64,000 nucleotides of DNA from an uncultured Draconibacterium sp. (GTDB taxonomy: Bacteria; Bacteroidota; Bacteroidia; Bacteroidales; Prolixibacteraceae). The DNA lies in the NCBI RefSeq assembly GCF_963677575.1, contig NZ_OY782038.1, positions 5,415,001 through 5,479,000 of the forward strand, written 5' to 3'. How positions within the stretch are numbered: the stretch's first letter is position 1; every line of letters begins with the position of its first letter. The notes beneath the pieces are model-generated. The model was not told the origin of the DNA, ran no database searches, and saw only the letters and a program-made list of their open reading frames with translations. The position numbers and the translations under genes were made by a program. Below, one piece after another: positions 19,577 through 27,883 of the stretch.

Positions 19577-20224
19577 TTAATGATTCACTACCATACGCGC
19601 CTTCTCGTACCCCATATAAAAAGCCGCATCCCGGCGTTTAAATACTTTCATCAGGTTATCAAGCTGATTTTCCAGCAGGTTATTTACCTCAGTAAACAGT
19701 TCTTCGAGCGTCTGGGTGGCCACGGCCGAGCTAATTTGGTATTCGCGGGGTTGTCCGCTTAGTTCATTCAATCGGTCGTAGTCGTTCTGCAGGTCGGTAA
19801 CTTGTTCAGCTGTAAGTCCGTATTCTGCAATAAGTTCTTCCTGGTGTTCGGTGGCACTGTCGATTATTACTTTTACACGGCGCTGCATATCGTCGTATTT
19901 CATCCGGTACAGATCGGAAGCACTGTCGGCCATTTTTTCGGCAAGCTTTTCGTTGCCGTTCATCAGTGCAAAAACTTCTACCACGTCGTTTAATACATCA
20001 GCTTTGTCGGCAATAGTGCGTTTTAGTTCCGCTTTAACCTTACCAAGTGTTACCTTCGATTGCTCCTGCTGCATGGCCGAAGTGTCGATAGCCAGACTTA
20101 ACTGTGTCAATTTGTTTTTTACTTCGCCAATTTTGGCAATACTGTTCCACAAAGTTGAACGGGTGTCGAGGTATGCCAGCGTATCATCCAGCATGTGTTT
20201 TCGATCAATTTGAATTTGTTTCAT
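19577..20224 (-). CDS. Helical hypothetical protein behind a 21-bp repeat array
   Basis: This 215-aa protein is almost entirely predicted alpha-helix, rich in Leu, Glu, Lys and Gln, with no signal peptide or TM segment. Heptad-like stretches (QEQSKVTLGKVKAELKRTI, QNDYDRLNELSG) suggest a coiled coil or helical bundle. The C-terminus is aromatic and basic (RRDAAFYMGYEKARMV). I do not recognise the family. Its start lies only 51 bp from an 11-unit array of 21-bp repeats that fills its upstream region, which is the most striking thing about its context. It stands alone on the minus strand between a convergent TPR gene and pabC. Confidence 0.7.
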   Translation of the reverse strand: MKQIQIDRKHMLDDTLAYLDTRSTLWNSIAKIGEVKNKLTQLSLAIDTSAMQQEQSKVTLGKVKAELKRTIADKADVLNDVVEVFALMNGNEKLAEKMADSASDLYRMKYDDMQRRVKVIIDSATEHQEELIAEYGLTAEQVTDLQNDYDRLNELSGQPREYQISSAVATQTLEELFTEVNNLLENQLDNLMKVFKRRDAAFYMGYEKARMVVNH

Positions 20225-20274
20225 TTTGTATGTTTTAAGTTAATAATGATTCCCCAAACTTTACTATTGTTTGT

Positions 20275-20505
20275 TGAGGAGTAATTTGTTGTTTCTGCTG
20301 TTCAATCCGTACTTTCTGAGAGGCGATCCGCGGTCTTTGAGCAACAATCCGACGCTTTTGAGGAACGATTCGGGCTTTCTGATATACAATTCGCGGTTTC
20401 TGAGGAGCAATCCGGGCTTCCTGAGAAGCGATCCGATTTTTCTGAGGAGCAATCCGGGGTTATTGTGAAACAATTCGCACTTATTGAAAGGGTATTCGCA
20501 AAAAA
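20275..20505. repeat. Degenerate 21-bp tandem repeat array, about 11 units
   Basis: Eleven consecutive units of exactly 21 bp start at 20275, 20296, 20317 and so on; the typical unit begins TGAGGAGCAATCCGGG. Anchors TGAG, AA/GA-T-CCG and a T-rich end recur, while other positions vary. The array lies in the 407-bp gap between two minus-strand genes. Because 21 is a multiple of 3, frames stay open on both strands, but those frames have only TTG starts, so I treat it as non-coding. Confidence 0.9.
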
Positions 20506-20630
20506 TTAGGGTAAAATACTGTTTGAGTTTTAGCCATTTTGGTTGATTAAAGGATTAATTAGAAGTTGTTTTGTTAAGTAAGTTACGTTAAATAAAACTA
20601 AAAGTCAAGTTTTAATGTACTCTTGCTTAA

Positions 20631-21236
20631 TTATTTGTCATTTGTTCTAATCCTTTCAACAGGCACCACCGGCATATCGTCCATATCCTGCAGGGCGTTT
20701 ATCAAACCTATTTTTATATAACGGGATAGGTCATCAATAGTAATGTGGCAAACCGAAATTTTATTTTCGACAAGTAGGCGTGCACGTTGCGTTCCGGGAA
20801 GCAGGGGAGTGTCGGGTGTCCACCATTTTTTGCCATCAAAAAAAATTGGGTTGGCGGTAAAACTGTCGGTTATGCAATTGTTTTGTACGATAAGAATATC
20901 GTCGCAATTGCCGCGTTGGTTGTATAAATGCTGCAGTTGTTTACGGTTGGTGTATTTGTTGCGGTATTCAATGCTGTTGTCCTCAATCAGGAGGATGCTG
21001 TTGATAGAACGATATTGGTGAGGCAGGAACTCGATCTTTTCAAGCTGTTCGGCATATACCACCCGGCAACGGAAAAGTCCTTTTAAACAAGTTTCAGGTA
21101 TCTCAATTAGCTCCTCCAACTTCAGCTTTGGTTCATCGGGAAAGTATTTCATTCGCGCCAAATCAAACCGAGCCTGGTGATATTCCAGGTTGTGGAGTTT
21201 CCCGTTTTTACATTTTATGGTTTCAAGTAATTGCAT
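20631..21236 (-). CDS. Aminotransferase class IV / 4-amino-4-deoxychorismate lyase-like
   Basis: This 201-aa protein opens with LLETIKCKNGKLHNLEYHQARF, the fold-IV PLP enzyme N-terminus with the HxxR motif used for carboxylate binding. It continues with an ITDSFTANPIFFDGKKWWTP-type core, the conserved strand before the cofactor site. It lies downstream of pabB on the same strand, so PabC activity (release of 4-aminobenzoate and pyruvate) is the natural reading. It is shorter than classical PabC (~270 aa), as in the compact Bacteroidota versions. A 192-bp gap with heptanucleotide repeats separates it from pabB. Confidence 0.8.
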   Translation of the reverse strand: MQLLETIKCKNGKLHNLEYHQARFDLARMKYFPDEPKLKLEELIEIPETCLKGLFRCRVVYAEQLEKIEFLPHQYRSINSILLIEDNSIEYRNKYTNRKQLQHLYNQRGNCDDILIVQNNCITDSFTANPIFFDGKKWWTPDTPLLPGTQRARLLVENKISVCHITIDDLSRYIKIGLINALQDMDDMPVVPVERIRTNDK

Positions 21237-21244
21237 AGTTTTTT

Positions 21245-21307
21245 AGCTACGAGCCGCGAGCTACTAGCTGCGAGTATCGAGTTACAAGCTACGAGCCCCG
21301 AGTTAAT
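21245..21307. repeat. 7-bp tandem repeat, 9 units, between pabB and pabC
   Basis: Nine heptamers in register read AGCTACG, AGCCGCG, AGCTACT, AGCTGCG, AGTATCG, AGTTACA, AGCTACG, AGCCCCG, AGTTAAT. The constant core is AG. The array is followed by other low-complexity sequence to 21428, with short direct repeats such as ATCCATCA. No coding sequence is seen. Confidence 0.85.
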
Positions 21308-21428
21308 AGGAATAGGCAAATGCCAAATAGCAGTAGGCAACGTAACAATTTATCAGTTTTTCAATTTATCCATTAAAGCATTTCTGCATTAAAGCATTCA
21401 CAAATCAATCCATCAATCCATCAACCCC

Positions 21429-22406
21429 TCAGTCCTTCCTAAAAACCGGAATATAAACTTTCTTCACCAACTCTTCGTATTCGCTTTCGGCATTGCTTAA
21501 AAAAGTTATTCCTCCGCCGCTTTTGTATACCAGTCGGTTATCCTGTTTTTCAATGTAGCGTATTAGTACACAGCTATCAAGGTTTTGCCCGTCGAAATAG
21601 CCAAAAATACCGGTGTAAAAGCCACGGTCGTAGTTTTCGGCTGCTTTAATAATCTCCACGGTTTTCTTTTTTGGTGCACCGCATATTGATCCGGCAGGCA
21701 ACATTTTAAAAATAATATCACCAATTTGTTCCGTATAGTTTTCGGGCAGATTGCCGCTTATTTTCGAACTAACCTGCCACAAATCGCGCTGGTTGGTTTT
21801 TAGCCGCTCCAGGTAACGGAATTTTTCAACCGTTACATTTTCGGCTACCAGGCTCAGGTCGTTTCGTATCAGGTCTACAATAGTATTGTGCTCGGCCAGC
21901 TCTTTCGAGTCGTTTAAAATTCGCTCTTTGGCGTTGGGCAACGAAGCATCCATCGTTCCTTTCATAGGGTACGACGAAATTTTTCCGGCATCGATCTGCA
22001 CAAATATCTCGGGCGAGAAACATACAAACTTATCTTTCAGCAGCACTTTATAACGCGCCTCGCTATGGTGATAGATCTCCTCCAGCGAGAGGTTGGTTTT
22101 AATCGTTGTGGGCTGTGTATAGTTCAGTAAATATGTATCGCCGTTGTGGATATGGTGTTGAACAAGATCAAATCCCTTTTTATAATGGCTGAATGAAACC
22201 GGCTCTGTTTCCCATTCTATTTCTTTTTCATCAGTTGTTGGCTGGGCATAATTCGATTGATTATTCGCTTGCCACCAAATTTTATCCGTTTCGTCGGGTC
22301 TGAAGAGCTTAGCTTTTGATGTGTCAAAATCGATTACAAAAACAAAAGCCTCGTTCCGGCGGCCCAGTTTATTCATTTCCGATATTATCGTTTTGTTTTC
22401 CTTCAT
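21429..22406 (-). CDS. pabB: Aminodeoxychorismate synthase component I
   Basis: The chorismate-binding enzyme domain is complete: SSYPMKGTMDASLPNAKERI, ELAEHNTIVDLIRNDLSLVA, LPAGSICGAPKKKTVEII, YTGIFGYFDGQNLDSCVLIR and YKSGGGITFLSNAESEYEEL. It makes 4-amino-4-deoxychorismate from chorismate and ammonia for folate synthesis. About 325 aa is short because the N-terminal domain of TrpE/PabB types is reduced, as in Bacteroidota. I start at the ATG 22406-22404; the upstream in-frame TTG (22418) falls inside a -7 promoter box. No pabA amidotransferase is adjacent. Confidence 0.9.
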   Translation of the reverse strand: MKENKTIISEMNKLGRRNEAFVFVIDFDTSKAKLFRPDETDKIWWQANNQSNYAQPTTDEKEIEWETEPVSFSHYKKGFDLVQHHIHNGDTYLLNYTQPTTIKTNLSLEEIYHHSEARYKVLLKDKFVCFSPEIFVQIDAGKISSYPMKGTMDASLPNAKERILNDSKELAEHNTIVDLIRNDLSLVAENVTVEKFRYLERLKTNQRDLWQVSSKISGNLPENYTEQIGDIIFKMLPAGSICGAPKKKTVEIIKAAENYDRGFYTGIFGYFDGQNLDSCVLIRYIEKQDNRLVYKSGGGITFLSNAESEYEELVKKVYIPVFRKD

Positions 22407-22415
22407 CCTGTGCTG

Positions 22416-22423
22416 CAAAAGTA
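22416..22423 (-). promoter_or_regulatory. -7 box TACTTTTG abutting the pabB start codon
   Basis: TACTTTTG on the minus strand fits TAnnTTTG exactly. Its downstream edge is only 9 nt from the pabB ATG (22406), so the transcript would have a very short or no leader. No good -33 box is found at 19-21 nt. Confidence 0.5.
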
Positions 22424-22466
22424 TTAAAATGCCTGATATTTTGCTTCCAACTTTGAACGCTGATCA

Positions 22467-22498
22467 TTGAAGGGTTTCCAACTTTATTTCTATTTTTA
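22467..22498 (+). promoter_or_regulatory. Putative promoter of the YggS gene
   Basis: TTG at 22467-22469, a 21-nt spacer and TATTTTTA at 22491-22498 (7 of 8 against TAnnTTTG) lie 20 nt before the ATG at 22518. The TTG doubles as an apparent upstream start codon, which this placement argues against. Confidence 0.5.
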
Positions 22499-22517
22499 CG
22501 TCAAATTCGTGCGAGGG

Positions 22518-23186
22518 ATGGATATTGGGAAAAATATAAAAGAAATTACGGAAAGTTTGCCAGAAAATGTACGACTGGTAGCGGTTTCAAAAACAAAGCC
22601 CAACGAGGATATTTTGGAAGCCTACAATGTCGGTCATCGCATTTTTGGCGAAAATAAAGTACAGGATTTAACCAAAAAATACGAAGAACTGCCCAAAGAT
22701 ATTGAGTGGCATTTTATCGGACATCCGCAATCGAACAAGGTAAAATATATTGCTCCGTTTATCTCGCTTATTCACGGAGTCGATTCCATTAAGCTGTTAA
22801 AAACCATCAATAAAGAGGCCATTAAAAACGATCGGATAATTAATGTATTGTTGCAGTTTCATATTGCTGAAGAATTGACCAAATTTGGTTTGTCGTCTGA
22901 TGAGGCCGATGTTTTACTGTCGTCCGATGCATTTAAGCAGCTAACAAACGTACGGGTTATCGGCGTAATGGGAATGGCTACTTATACAGATGATAAAGAT
23001 CAGGTGCGGAATGAATTTCGCGTGTTAAAAGGTATTTTTAATTCGCTGAAAAATAAATACTTTTCCGATTCCAAATTTTTCACCGAAATTTCAATGGGAA
23101 TGTCGGGTGATTATCCCTTAGCTGTTGAGGAGGGGAGCACGATGATTCGTGTGGGAAGTAAAATTTTTGGAGCACGAAACTATTGA
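22518..23186 (+). CDS. YggS/PROSC-family PLP-binding protein
   Basis: This ~222-aa protein contains VRLVAVSKTKPNEDI with the PLP-lysine, GENKVQDLTKKYEEL, WHFIGHPQSNKVKYI, GVMGMATYTDD and EISMGMSGDYPLAVEEGSTMIRVGSKIFG. These are all hallmarks of the fold-III alanine-racemase-like YggS family. The family has no catalytic activity of its own known here and serves in pyridoxal-phosphate homeostasis. I start at the ATG 22518 because the family N-terminus begins just before the core helix and a promoter lies upstream. A DHOD-like gene follows 91 bp later. Confidence 0.92.
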   Translation: MDIGKNIKEITESLPENVRLVAVSKTKPNEDILEAYNVGHRIFGENKVQDLTKKYEELPKDIEWHFIGHPQSNKVKYIAPFISLIHGVDSIKLLKTINKEAIKNDRIINVLLQFHIAEELTKFGLSSDEADVLLSSDAFKQLTNVRVIGVMGMATYTDDKDQVRNEFRVLKGIFNSLKNKYFSDSKFFTEISMGMSGDYPLAVEEGSTMIRVGSKIFGARNY

Positions 23187-23277
23187 AACAGACAGATTTA
23201 TTGAAATAAGAACAGCGGGTAAAGGCACGAAATATTTCCGACCTTTGAGCGCTGACTGCAAACTATAAACTTTTATT

Positions 23278-24267
23278 ATGGCAAATTTAGAGACTACATA
23301 CCTCGGGCTAAAGCTGAAAAATCCTTTGGTTGCCGCCAGTTCGGGACTAACCAGTTCGGTTGAAAGAATTAAAGAACTTGCCGATGCCGGTATTGGTGCT
23401 ATCGTGTTGAAATCGATTTTCGAGGAGCAGATAAACAACGAGGTGACCAATATGCTGGCAAAAGATCAGCAAAATGTTGGCTACCCTGAGGCTGAAGATT
23501 ACATTAAAAATTACATGCGCGACAATACGGTAACCAAACATCTTGAGCTGGTAAAAAAGGCAAAGGAAGCTGTTGATGTGCCAATTATTGCGAGTGTAAA
23601 TTGTGTGTCGTCGAAAGAATGGACCACGTTTGCCAAAGATTTTGAAGAGGCCGGTGCCGATGCCATCGAACTGAATATTTTTTATTTGCCAACCGACCGT
23701 CATGAAAAGCCGGGAATGATAGAGCAGCTTTACCTCGATGTGCTTGAAAAAGTAAAGAGCGAAGTGAGTATTCCGGTATCGGTTAAGTTTGGTTTGAACC
23801 ACAGCAATATTATTGGAATGGCCGATAAGCTAAAAGCCAATGGTGCTGCCGGCGTGGTAATGTTTAATCGTTTTTACGAGCCGGATATTAACCTGGATAA
23901 ACTGGAATTGGTAGCTTCAGAAGTATTTAGTTCTCCATCCGATTTGCGTCGTTCGTTGCGCTGGGTGGGTATTGTTTCATCGTCGGTTACGCATTTGGAT
24001 ATTGCCGCCTCAACTGGAATTCACGATGGCGATGCTGTAATTAAACAATTGCTGGCCGGTGCACAGGTGGCACAGATTTGTTCAACTTTGTATGTAAACG
24101 GTGCACAGGTGGTTAATGGCATGTTAGAAGACCTTACCGCATTTATGAAGAAGTGGAACTTTAAAAAGATCGAAGATTTCAGAGGCCGTCTTTCGTATAA
24201 AAACATCCCCGATCCGATGGTTTACGAGCGTTCTCAATTCATGAAATATTTCTCGAATAGAAAATAA
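23278..24267 (+). CDS. Dihydroorotate dehydrogenase-like flavoprotein
   Basis: This 329-aa TIM-barrel has the DHOD/dihydropyrimidine dehydrogenase pattern: LGLKLKNPLVAASSGLTSSV, ADAGIGAIVLKSIFEEQ, PIIASVNCVSSKEW, PVSVKFGLNHSNI and the FMN-phosphate region. The active-site base region differs from canonical PyrD and no electron-transfer subunit is nearby. It may therefore act on another dihydropyrimidine or similar compound; Bacteroidota commonly carry this protein beside a true PyrD. The T9SS lectin gene starts only 13 bp after its stop, so the two are probably co-transcribed, an odd pairing without an obvious functional link. Confidence 0.85.
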   Translation: MANLETTYLGLKLKNPLVAASSGLTSSVERIKELADAGIGAIVLKSIFEEQINNEVTNMLAKDQQNVGYPEAEDYIKNYMRDNTVTKHLELVKKAKEAVDVPIIASVNCVSSKEWTTFAKDFEEAGADAIELNIFYLPTDRHEKPGMIEQLYLDVLEKVKSEVSIPVSVKFGLNHSNIIGMADKLKANGAAGVVMFNRFYEPDINLDKLELVASEVFSSPSDLRRSLRWVGIVSSSVTHLDIAASTGIHDGDAVIKQLLAGAQVAQICSTLYVNGAQVVNGMLEDLTAFMKKWNFKKIEDFRGRLSYKNIPDPMVYERSQFMKYFSNRK

Positions 24268-24280
24268 GCACGGGCAAAAT

Positions 24281-26533
24281 ATGATAAAATTAAAACCGGT
24301 ATTTCTTGGCGTATTGTTATGCTTTTGGGGAAGTACCGGTTTTGTTTTGGGGCAAACTGAGGTTCCGGTTATCGATAATGCCGACACTGATCCAATTGTA
24401 TATTGCTCCGATTCGGTTTACGTAGCTCCTAATATTTCCCTGCAAAATATTCAGGTTGACGCCGATGATAAGGGAATGCAGGTGTCGATTGTAAACTATG
24501 AAAAAGGAGAAGACAAACTGGGTTATGAAGTTGTTACCCCGTTGCAGTATATTTGGAAGGACTCTAAAGGAACACTGGAAATAAGTGGCGTTGGTACTGA
24601 AGAACAATACCGGGATGCCATTTCGAAAGTGTTTTATTACAATCAGAGTGGGACCAGAAGTGCTGGTATCAGAACATTTGCAATTGGATTACTTGATGCC
24701 GATTATTTACCTCATACCAAACATTTCTACCAGTTTATTGCTAAACGTGGAATCCGATGGACAGCGGCCAAAGCAGAAGCCGAAAAAATGACTTATTATG
24801 GGCTTCAGGGCTATTTGGCTACAATCTTGTCGAGTGTAGAAAATGATTTTATTTATTCGAAAATTGACGGAGTTGGCTGGATTGGAGCTAATGATGCAAA
24901 AACTCAGGGAAAATGGGTATGGGCCACAGGACCAGAGGCAGGTACACAGTTTTGGCAGGGAACTGCTAATGGCAATACTGTTGGCGGGAATTATGCAAAT
25001 TGGAATAATCAAGAACCTAATAACTTAAGAAAATCGTGGGGAGACTACGAAAACTATGCACACATGGTAGTTGCTCCGGGGAGCAAAGCAAAATCATGGA
25101 ACGATCTGTCGGACGAAGGTGATAAGCTTGATCCTGATGGTTATTACTACCCACAAGGATATGTGGTAGAATTTGGTGGAATGGAAGATATTGAATTGAA
25201 ATTGTCGGCTACGGCATATATCGAGGTACGCGAAAGCAAACGTCCTGAACTGGACTATTCCAAAGTTCAAACACTGTTTTGCGGTTCGATGTCGGCTACT
25301 GTTGATTTGATTTTTCAGGATTCTGATCCGTTGGTCGAACTAATTCCCTTGGATGCAGCTGTTACTGTCGACGATTCTTTAACCACAAAGCCTACAATCA
25401 CGGTAAATGATTATGGCAAATATTATTTTCAGCTGAATACTATTGATGAGGCCAGTTGTCCGTACACCGATACAGTGATGTTTGAGTTTCATAATCAACC
25501 TGAAGCGATTTTTGATCTCGACTCCAACGAGTGTTATGGTTACAATCTTCAGCTGTCGTTTATTAGAGATACGGTTGAAGCCACCGAGTTTACCTGGTAC
25601 TACAACAGAGCCGAATTTGAATCGGGAATTGGTTTAGACAGTGTTACCATTCCATTGGGATTTGAAAATATTGACCGTTCAGTTGCATTAAAAGTAAATG
25701 AGCAGGGATGTATTGACTCATCGTTGGCGATGAAAGTAAAAGTAAAACCAGATATTATCGTCGAGGTTGATAATGCAGAAGGGTGTTCACCGCTAATTGC
25801 TGAGTTTATGGCAAGCACGAATAAACCGGCTGAGTCGTATTGGTGGAATTTTTATGATGAGAACACATCTACAGATCAAAGTCCAACTCATACATTTCTA
25901 AATCTGGAAGACATACGAAAAACTTTTGATATCAGTCTTACCGTGCTCGATATTAACGGATGCGAAAATACAGCCGTTTATGATACATTGGTAAAAGTGT
26001 ATCCGGTTCCAATGTCCGGATTTGATTTTTATCCGAAAGAAGTATTAATTACCGATCCTCAGATTGATTTTACAAACACTACTCACGCCGCAATTTCTTA
26101 TTTGTGGGATTTTGGCGATAGTATTTTTACTGATGAAACAGATCCTGTACATCGTTACAATGCAATGGGAGTTTATAATGTGTCGCTCGAAGCCGGCAAC
26201 AGTTTTGGTTGTACCGATACCATTGTAAAGCAGCTAAGTGTTGCTTTTGATAAATTAAATCCGCCAACTGCTTTTTCGCCCAATGCTGCATCGCAGGAAG
26301 ATCAGGAATTCAGATTGTATGCCGAAGGCGTTGTAAATGAAGGATACAATTTGTTGATCTTTAACAGGTGGGGCGAAGTTGTTTTTGAATCAAACAGCCA
26401 GGAAAATGGTTGGGACGGCAAAATGTACAATGGAAATTTTGCTCCGTCCGGGGTGTATACGTGGGTGTTGGAATATAACGATTTCAGAGGCGAATCGCAC
26501 AAACAAAAAGGCAATGTTACCCTGTTGTTCTGA
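24281..26533 (+). CDS. Secreted C-type lectin/PKD protein with type B T9SS sorting domain
   Basis: This 750-aa protein has a signal peptide (LLCFWGSTGFVLGQ) and an N-terminal region with cadherin-like residues. A C-type lectin-like domain at about residues 140-300 is marked by RWTAAKAEAEKM, GWIGANDAKTQGKWVW and NWNNQEPNN. PKD-type repeats follow (SYLWDFGDSIFTDETDPVHR). The C-terminus is a gliding-motility-associated type B sorting domain (PPTAFSPNAASQEDQEF, LLIFNRWGEVVFESN, GWDGKMYNG, GVYTWVLEYND). It is expected to be exported by the type IX system and held on the surface, perhaps as a glycan-binding adhesin. Two PorP/SprF proteins, which other systems need for type B substrates, lie just downstream on the opposite strand. 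Confidence 0.9.
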   Translation: MIKLKPVFLGVLLCFWGSTGFVLGQTEVPVIDNADTDPIVYCSDSVYVAPNISLQNIQVDADDKGMQVSIVNYEKGEDKLGYEVVTPLQYIWKDSKGTLEISGVGTEEQYRDAISKVFYYNQSGTRSAGIRTFAIGLLDADYLPHTKHFYQFIAKRGIRWTAAKAEAEKMTYYGLQGYLATILSSVENDFIYSKIDGVGWIGANDAKTQGKWVWATGPEAGTQFWQGTANGNTVGGNYANWNNQEPNNLRKSWGDYENYAHMVVAPGSKAKSWNDLSDEGDKLDPDGYYYPQGYVVEFGGMEDIELKLSATAYIEVRESKRPELDYSKVQTLFCGSMSATVDLIFQDSDPLVELIPLDAAVTVDDSLTTKPTITVNDYGKYYFQLNTIDEASCPYTDTVMFEFHNQPEAIFDLDSNECYGYNLQLSFIRDTVEATEFTWYYNRAEFESGIGLDSVTIPLGFENIDRSVALKVNEQGCIDSSLAMKVKVKPDIIVEVDNAEGCSPLIAEFMASTNKPAESYWWNFYDENTSTDQSPTHTFLNLEDIRKTFDISLTVLDINGCENTAVYDTLVKVYPVPMSGFDFYPKEVLITDPQIDFTNTTHAAISYLWDFGDSIFTDETDPVHRYNAMGVYNVSLEAGNSFGCTDTIVKQLSVAFDKLNPPTAFSPNAASQEDQEFRLYAEGVVNEGYNLLIFNRWGEVVFESNSQENGWDGKMYNGNFAPSGVYTWVLEYNDFRGESHKQKGNVTLLF

Positions 26534-26699
26534 TACAATCGATTGCACTAAAATGTGTTAAATTTATTGATTTTCATCAGCTTTCTTAGTATCTTTTACT
26601 CTCATCAAATCGTATAAACAACTGTTGTCCCATTATTGATTTTTTATCCAGGGGAGTGCGATGTGACAATGTGAAGTAACAAGAAAAAACCGAGAAGAG

Positions 26700-26873
26700 A
26701 TGATGCGTAAATTTAAATTTAGTTCTTACTCCGAGAAAGAATATCGTGTATTTAAGGAGTATCCGCCAACGAAAAGACAACACGATTTTCGTACTGAAGA
26801 ACATTTTGTTGTACCATGGGAGCTAGACCATGAAGAAGAAAAATATAGTGCAAAAGCTAGAGCATGGGAATAA
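26700..26873 (+). CDS. Small hypothetical protein, 57 aa
   Basis: An open frame starts with two tandem ATGs at 26700 after a purine-rich GAGAAGAG. It encodes a charged 57-residue product (MMRKFKFSSYSEKEYRVF..., then HEEEKYSAKARAWE). No signal or TM segment is visible. It overlaps the 3' end of the convergent PorP/SprF gene by 17 bp. Composition is protein-like (aromatic and charged residues in a regular mix), but I recognise no family, so it is a plausible rather than proven gene. Confidence 0.45.
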   Translation: MMRKFKFSSYSEKEYRVFKEYPPTKRQHDFRTEEHFVVPWELDHEEEKYSAKARAWE

Positions 26874-27837
26874 GGAGTTTATTTCTGATTTTATTTTCTC
26901 CTTTGGTTCCTACAAAAAAGGTAAGTGATAATTCATGCGATCCATAGCTGTAATTTGATAGTTCGGACAGGGTGTAATCGAAACTGTATCCGAACTGAAA
27001 TTTTTTGCGTGCAAAGCCGATTAAGGCAATAATTGCATCGGGGCGCGTGTCTATGTTATTCCTGAACCAACCTCCAAATAAGAATGATTTCTCAATCATA
27101 TAAATTCCAAGATTAAGCTGTTTAAATGTCCCTTGTTGTTGGTAAAGTATATTTGGCGAAAGTGTAAAACGCCGCGACAATAAATCGTGGTGAAACTTGT
27201 GCAGTCGGGTACCGGCATGCACGGTTATTTTCATCGGAACTTTTCCCTTATTGTCTCCTTCGTGAATTGATTCGTCGGGCGTGGTTAAATGATGGATGCT
27301 GGCTCCCCAGAATACCTGACGGTGCTGACCTACTGCTCCAATAGTAAAGTCGGGGTACGTTGTGTTTCCTTCGTAGAGATTGGCACCGGTTGAACCAGAA
27401 ACAACTCCGGAAAGTTGGTCGATTTCTGATGGAAATATCAAACCGTTCGTGTCGAATTGTTTTCTCACCAAACCTGCACTTAACCCCAGAGTCATAAAAC
27501 TTTCCATTCCTATTTGCAGGTGGTAAGAATATGCTACTGTTGCAGCACTGGTTGTGATTATATTATTCGGTTCGCGATCGTGATAAGCCTGAAATCCAAT
27601 ACCGGCATTCTTTTTTTTCAAAAGAAAATCGTAGGAGAGCGAATAGGTGGTAAACGAATTGCCCTGTTGCGGCCATTGGTTTCGGTAATTAATTACCATT
27701 CGCGGACGTTCGGTGGTTCCGGCAAAAGCGGGATTTAAATGAAGCGGATTGGCGAAGAACTGCGAGTAACCGGGATCCTGAGCAAAAACTGCACAAGGCA
27801 ATACTAGGAGAGCAAGTAAAAGCTTTTTGAAGTACAT
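26857..27837 (-). CDS. PorP/SprF-family T9SS outer-membrane protein (1)
   Basis: This 326-aa protein has a signal peptide (LLLALLVLPCAVFAQ) and the PorP/SprF signature at the mature N-terminus (DPGYSQFFANPLHLNPAFAG). Alternating beta strands run to the C-terminus, as expected for a 14-strand-like barrel. Members sit in the outer membrane, and SprF types are needed to attach type B substrates such as SprB. It is the last gene of a HEAT / PorP / PorP operon (46-bp gap) and converges on a type B substrate gene, which suggests a dedicated partner pair. Confidence 0.92.
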   Translation of the reverse strand: MYFKKLLLALLVLPCAVFAQDPGYSQFFANPLHLNPAFAGTTERPRMVINYRNQWPQQGNSFTTYSLSYDFLLKKKNAGIGFQAYHDREPNNIITTSAATVAYSYHLQIGMESFMTLGLSAGLVRKQFDTNGLIFPSEIDQLSGVVSGSTGANLYEGNTTYPDFTIGAVGQHRQVFWGASIHHLTTPDESIHEGDNKGKVPMKITVHAGTRLHKFHHDLLSRRFTLSPNILYQQQGTFKQLNLGIYMIEKSFLFGGWFRNNIDTRPDAIIALIGFARKKFQFGYSFDYTLSELSNYSYGSHELSLTFFVGTKGENKIRNKLLIPML

Positions 27838-27883
27838 TAAGTTTTTCCCGGTTTAAAATGAGTCGTGAAAATACAAAATCATA

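Noticed and set aside
20264..20473. Open frames of 65-69 codons on both strands across the 21-bp array, resembling 7-residue repeat proteins
   Set aside because: They follow from a repeat length divisible by three, start only at TTG, lack ribosome-binding sites and end within the array.
20275..20505. CRISPR array
   Set aside because: Units are contiguous and degenerate with no spacers, and no cas genes are present.
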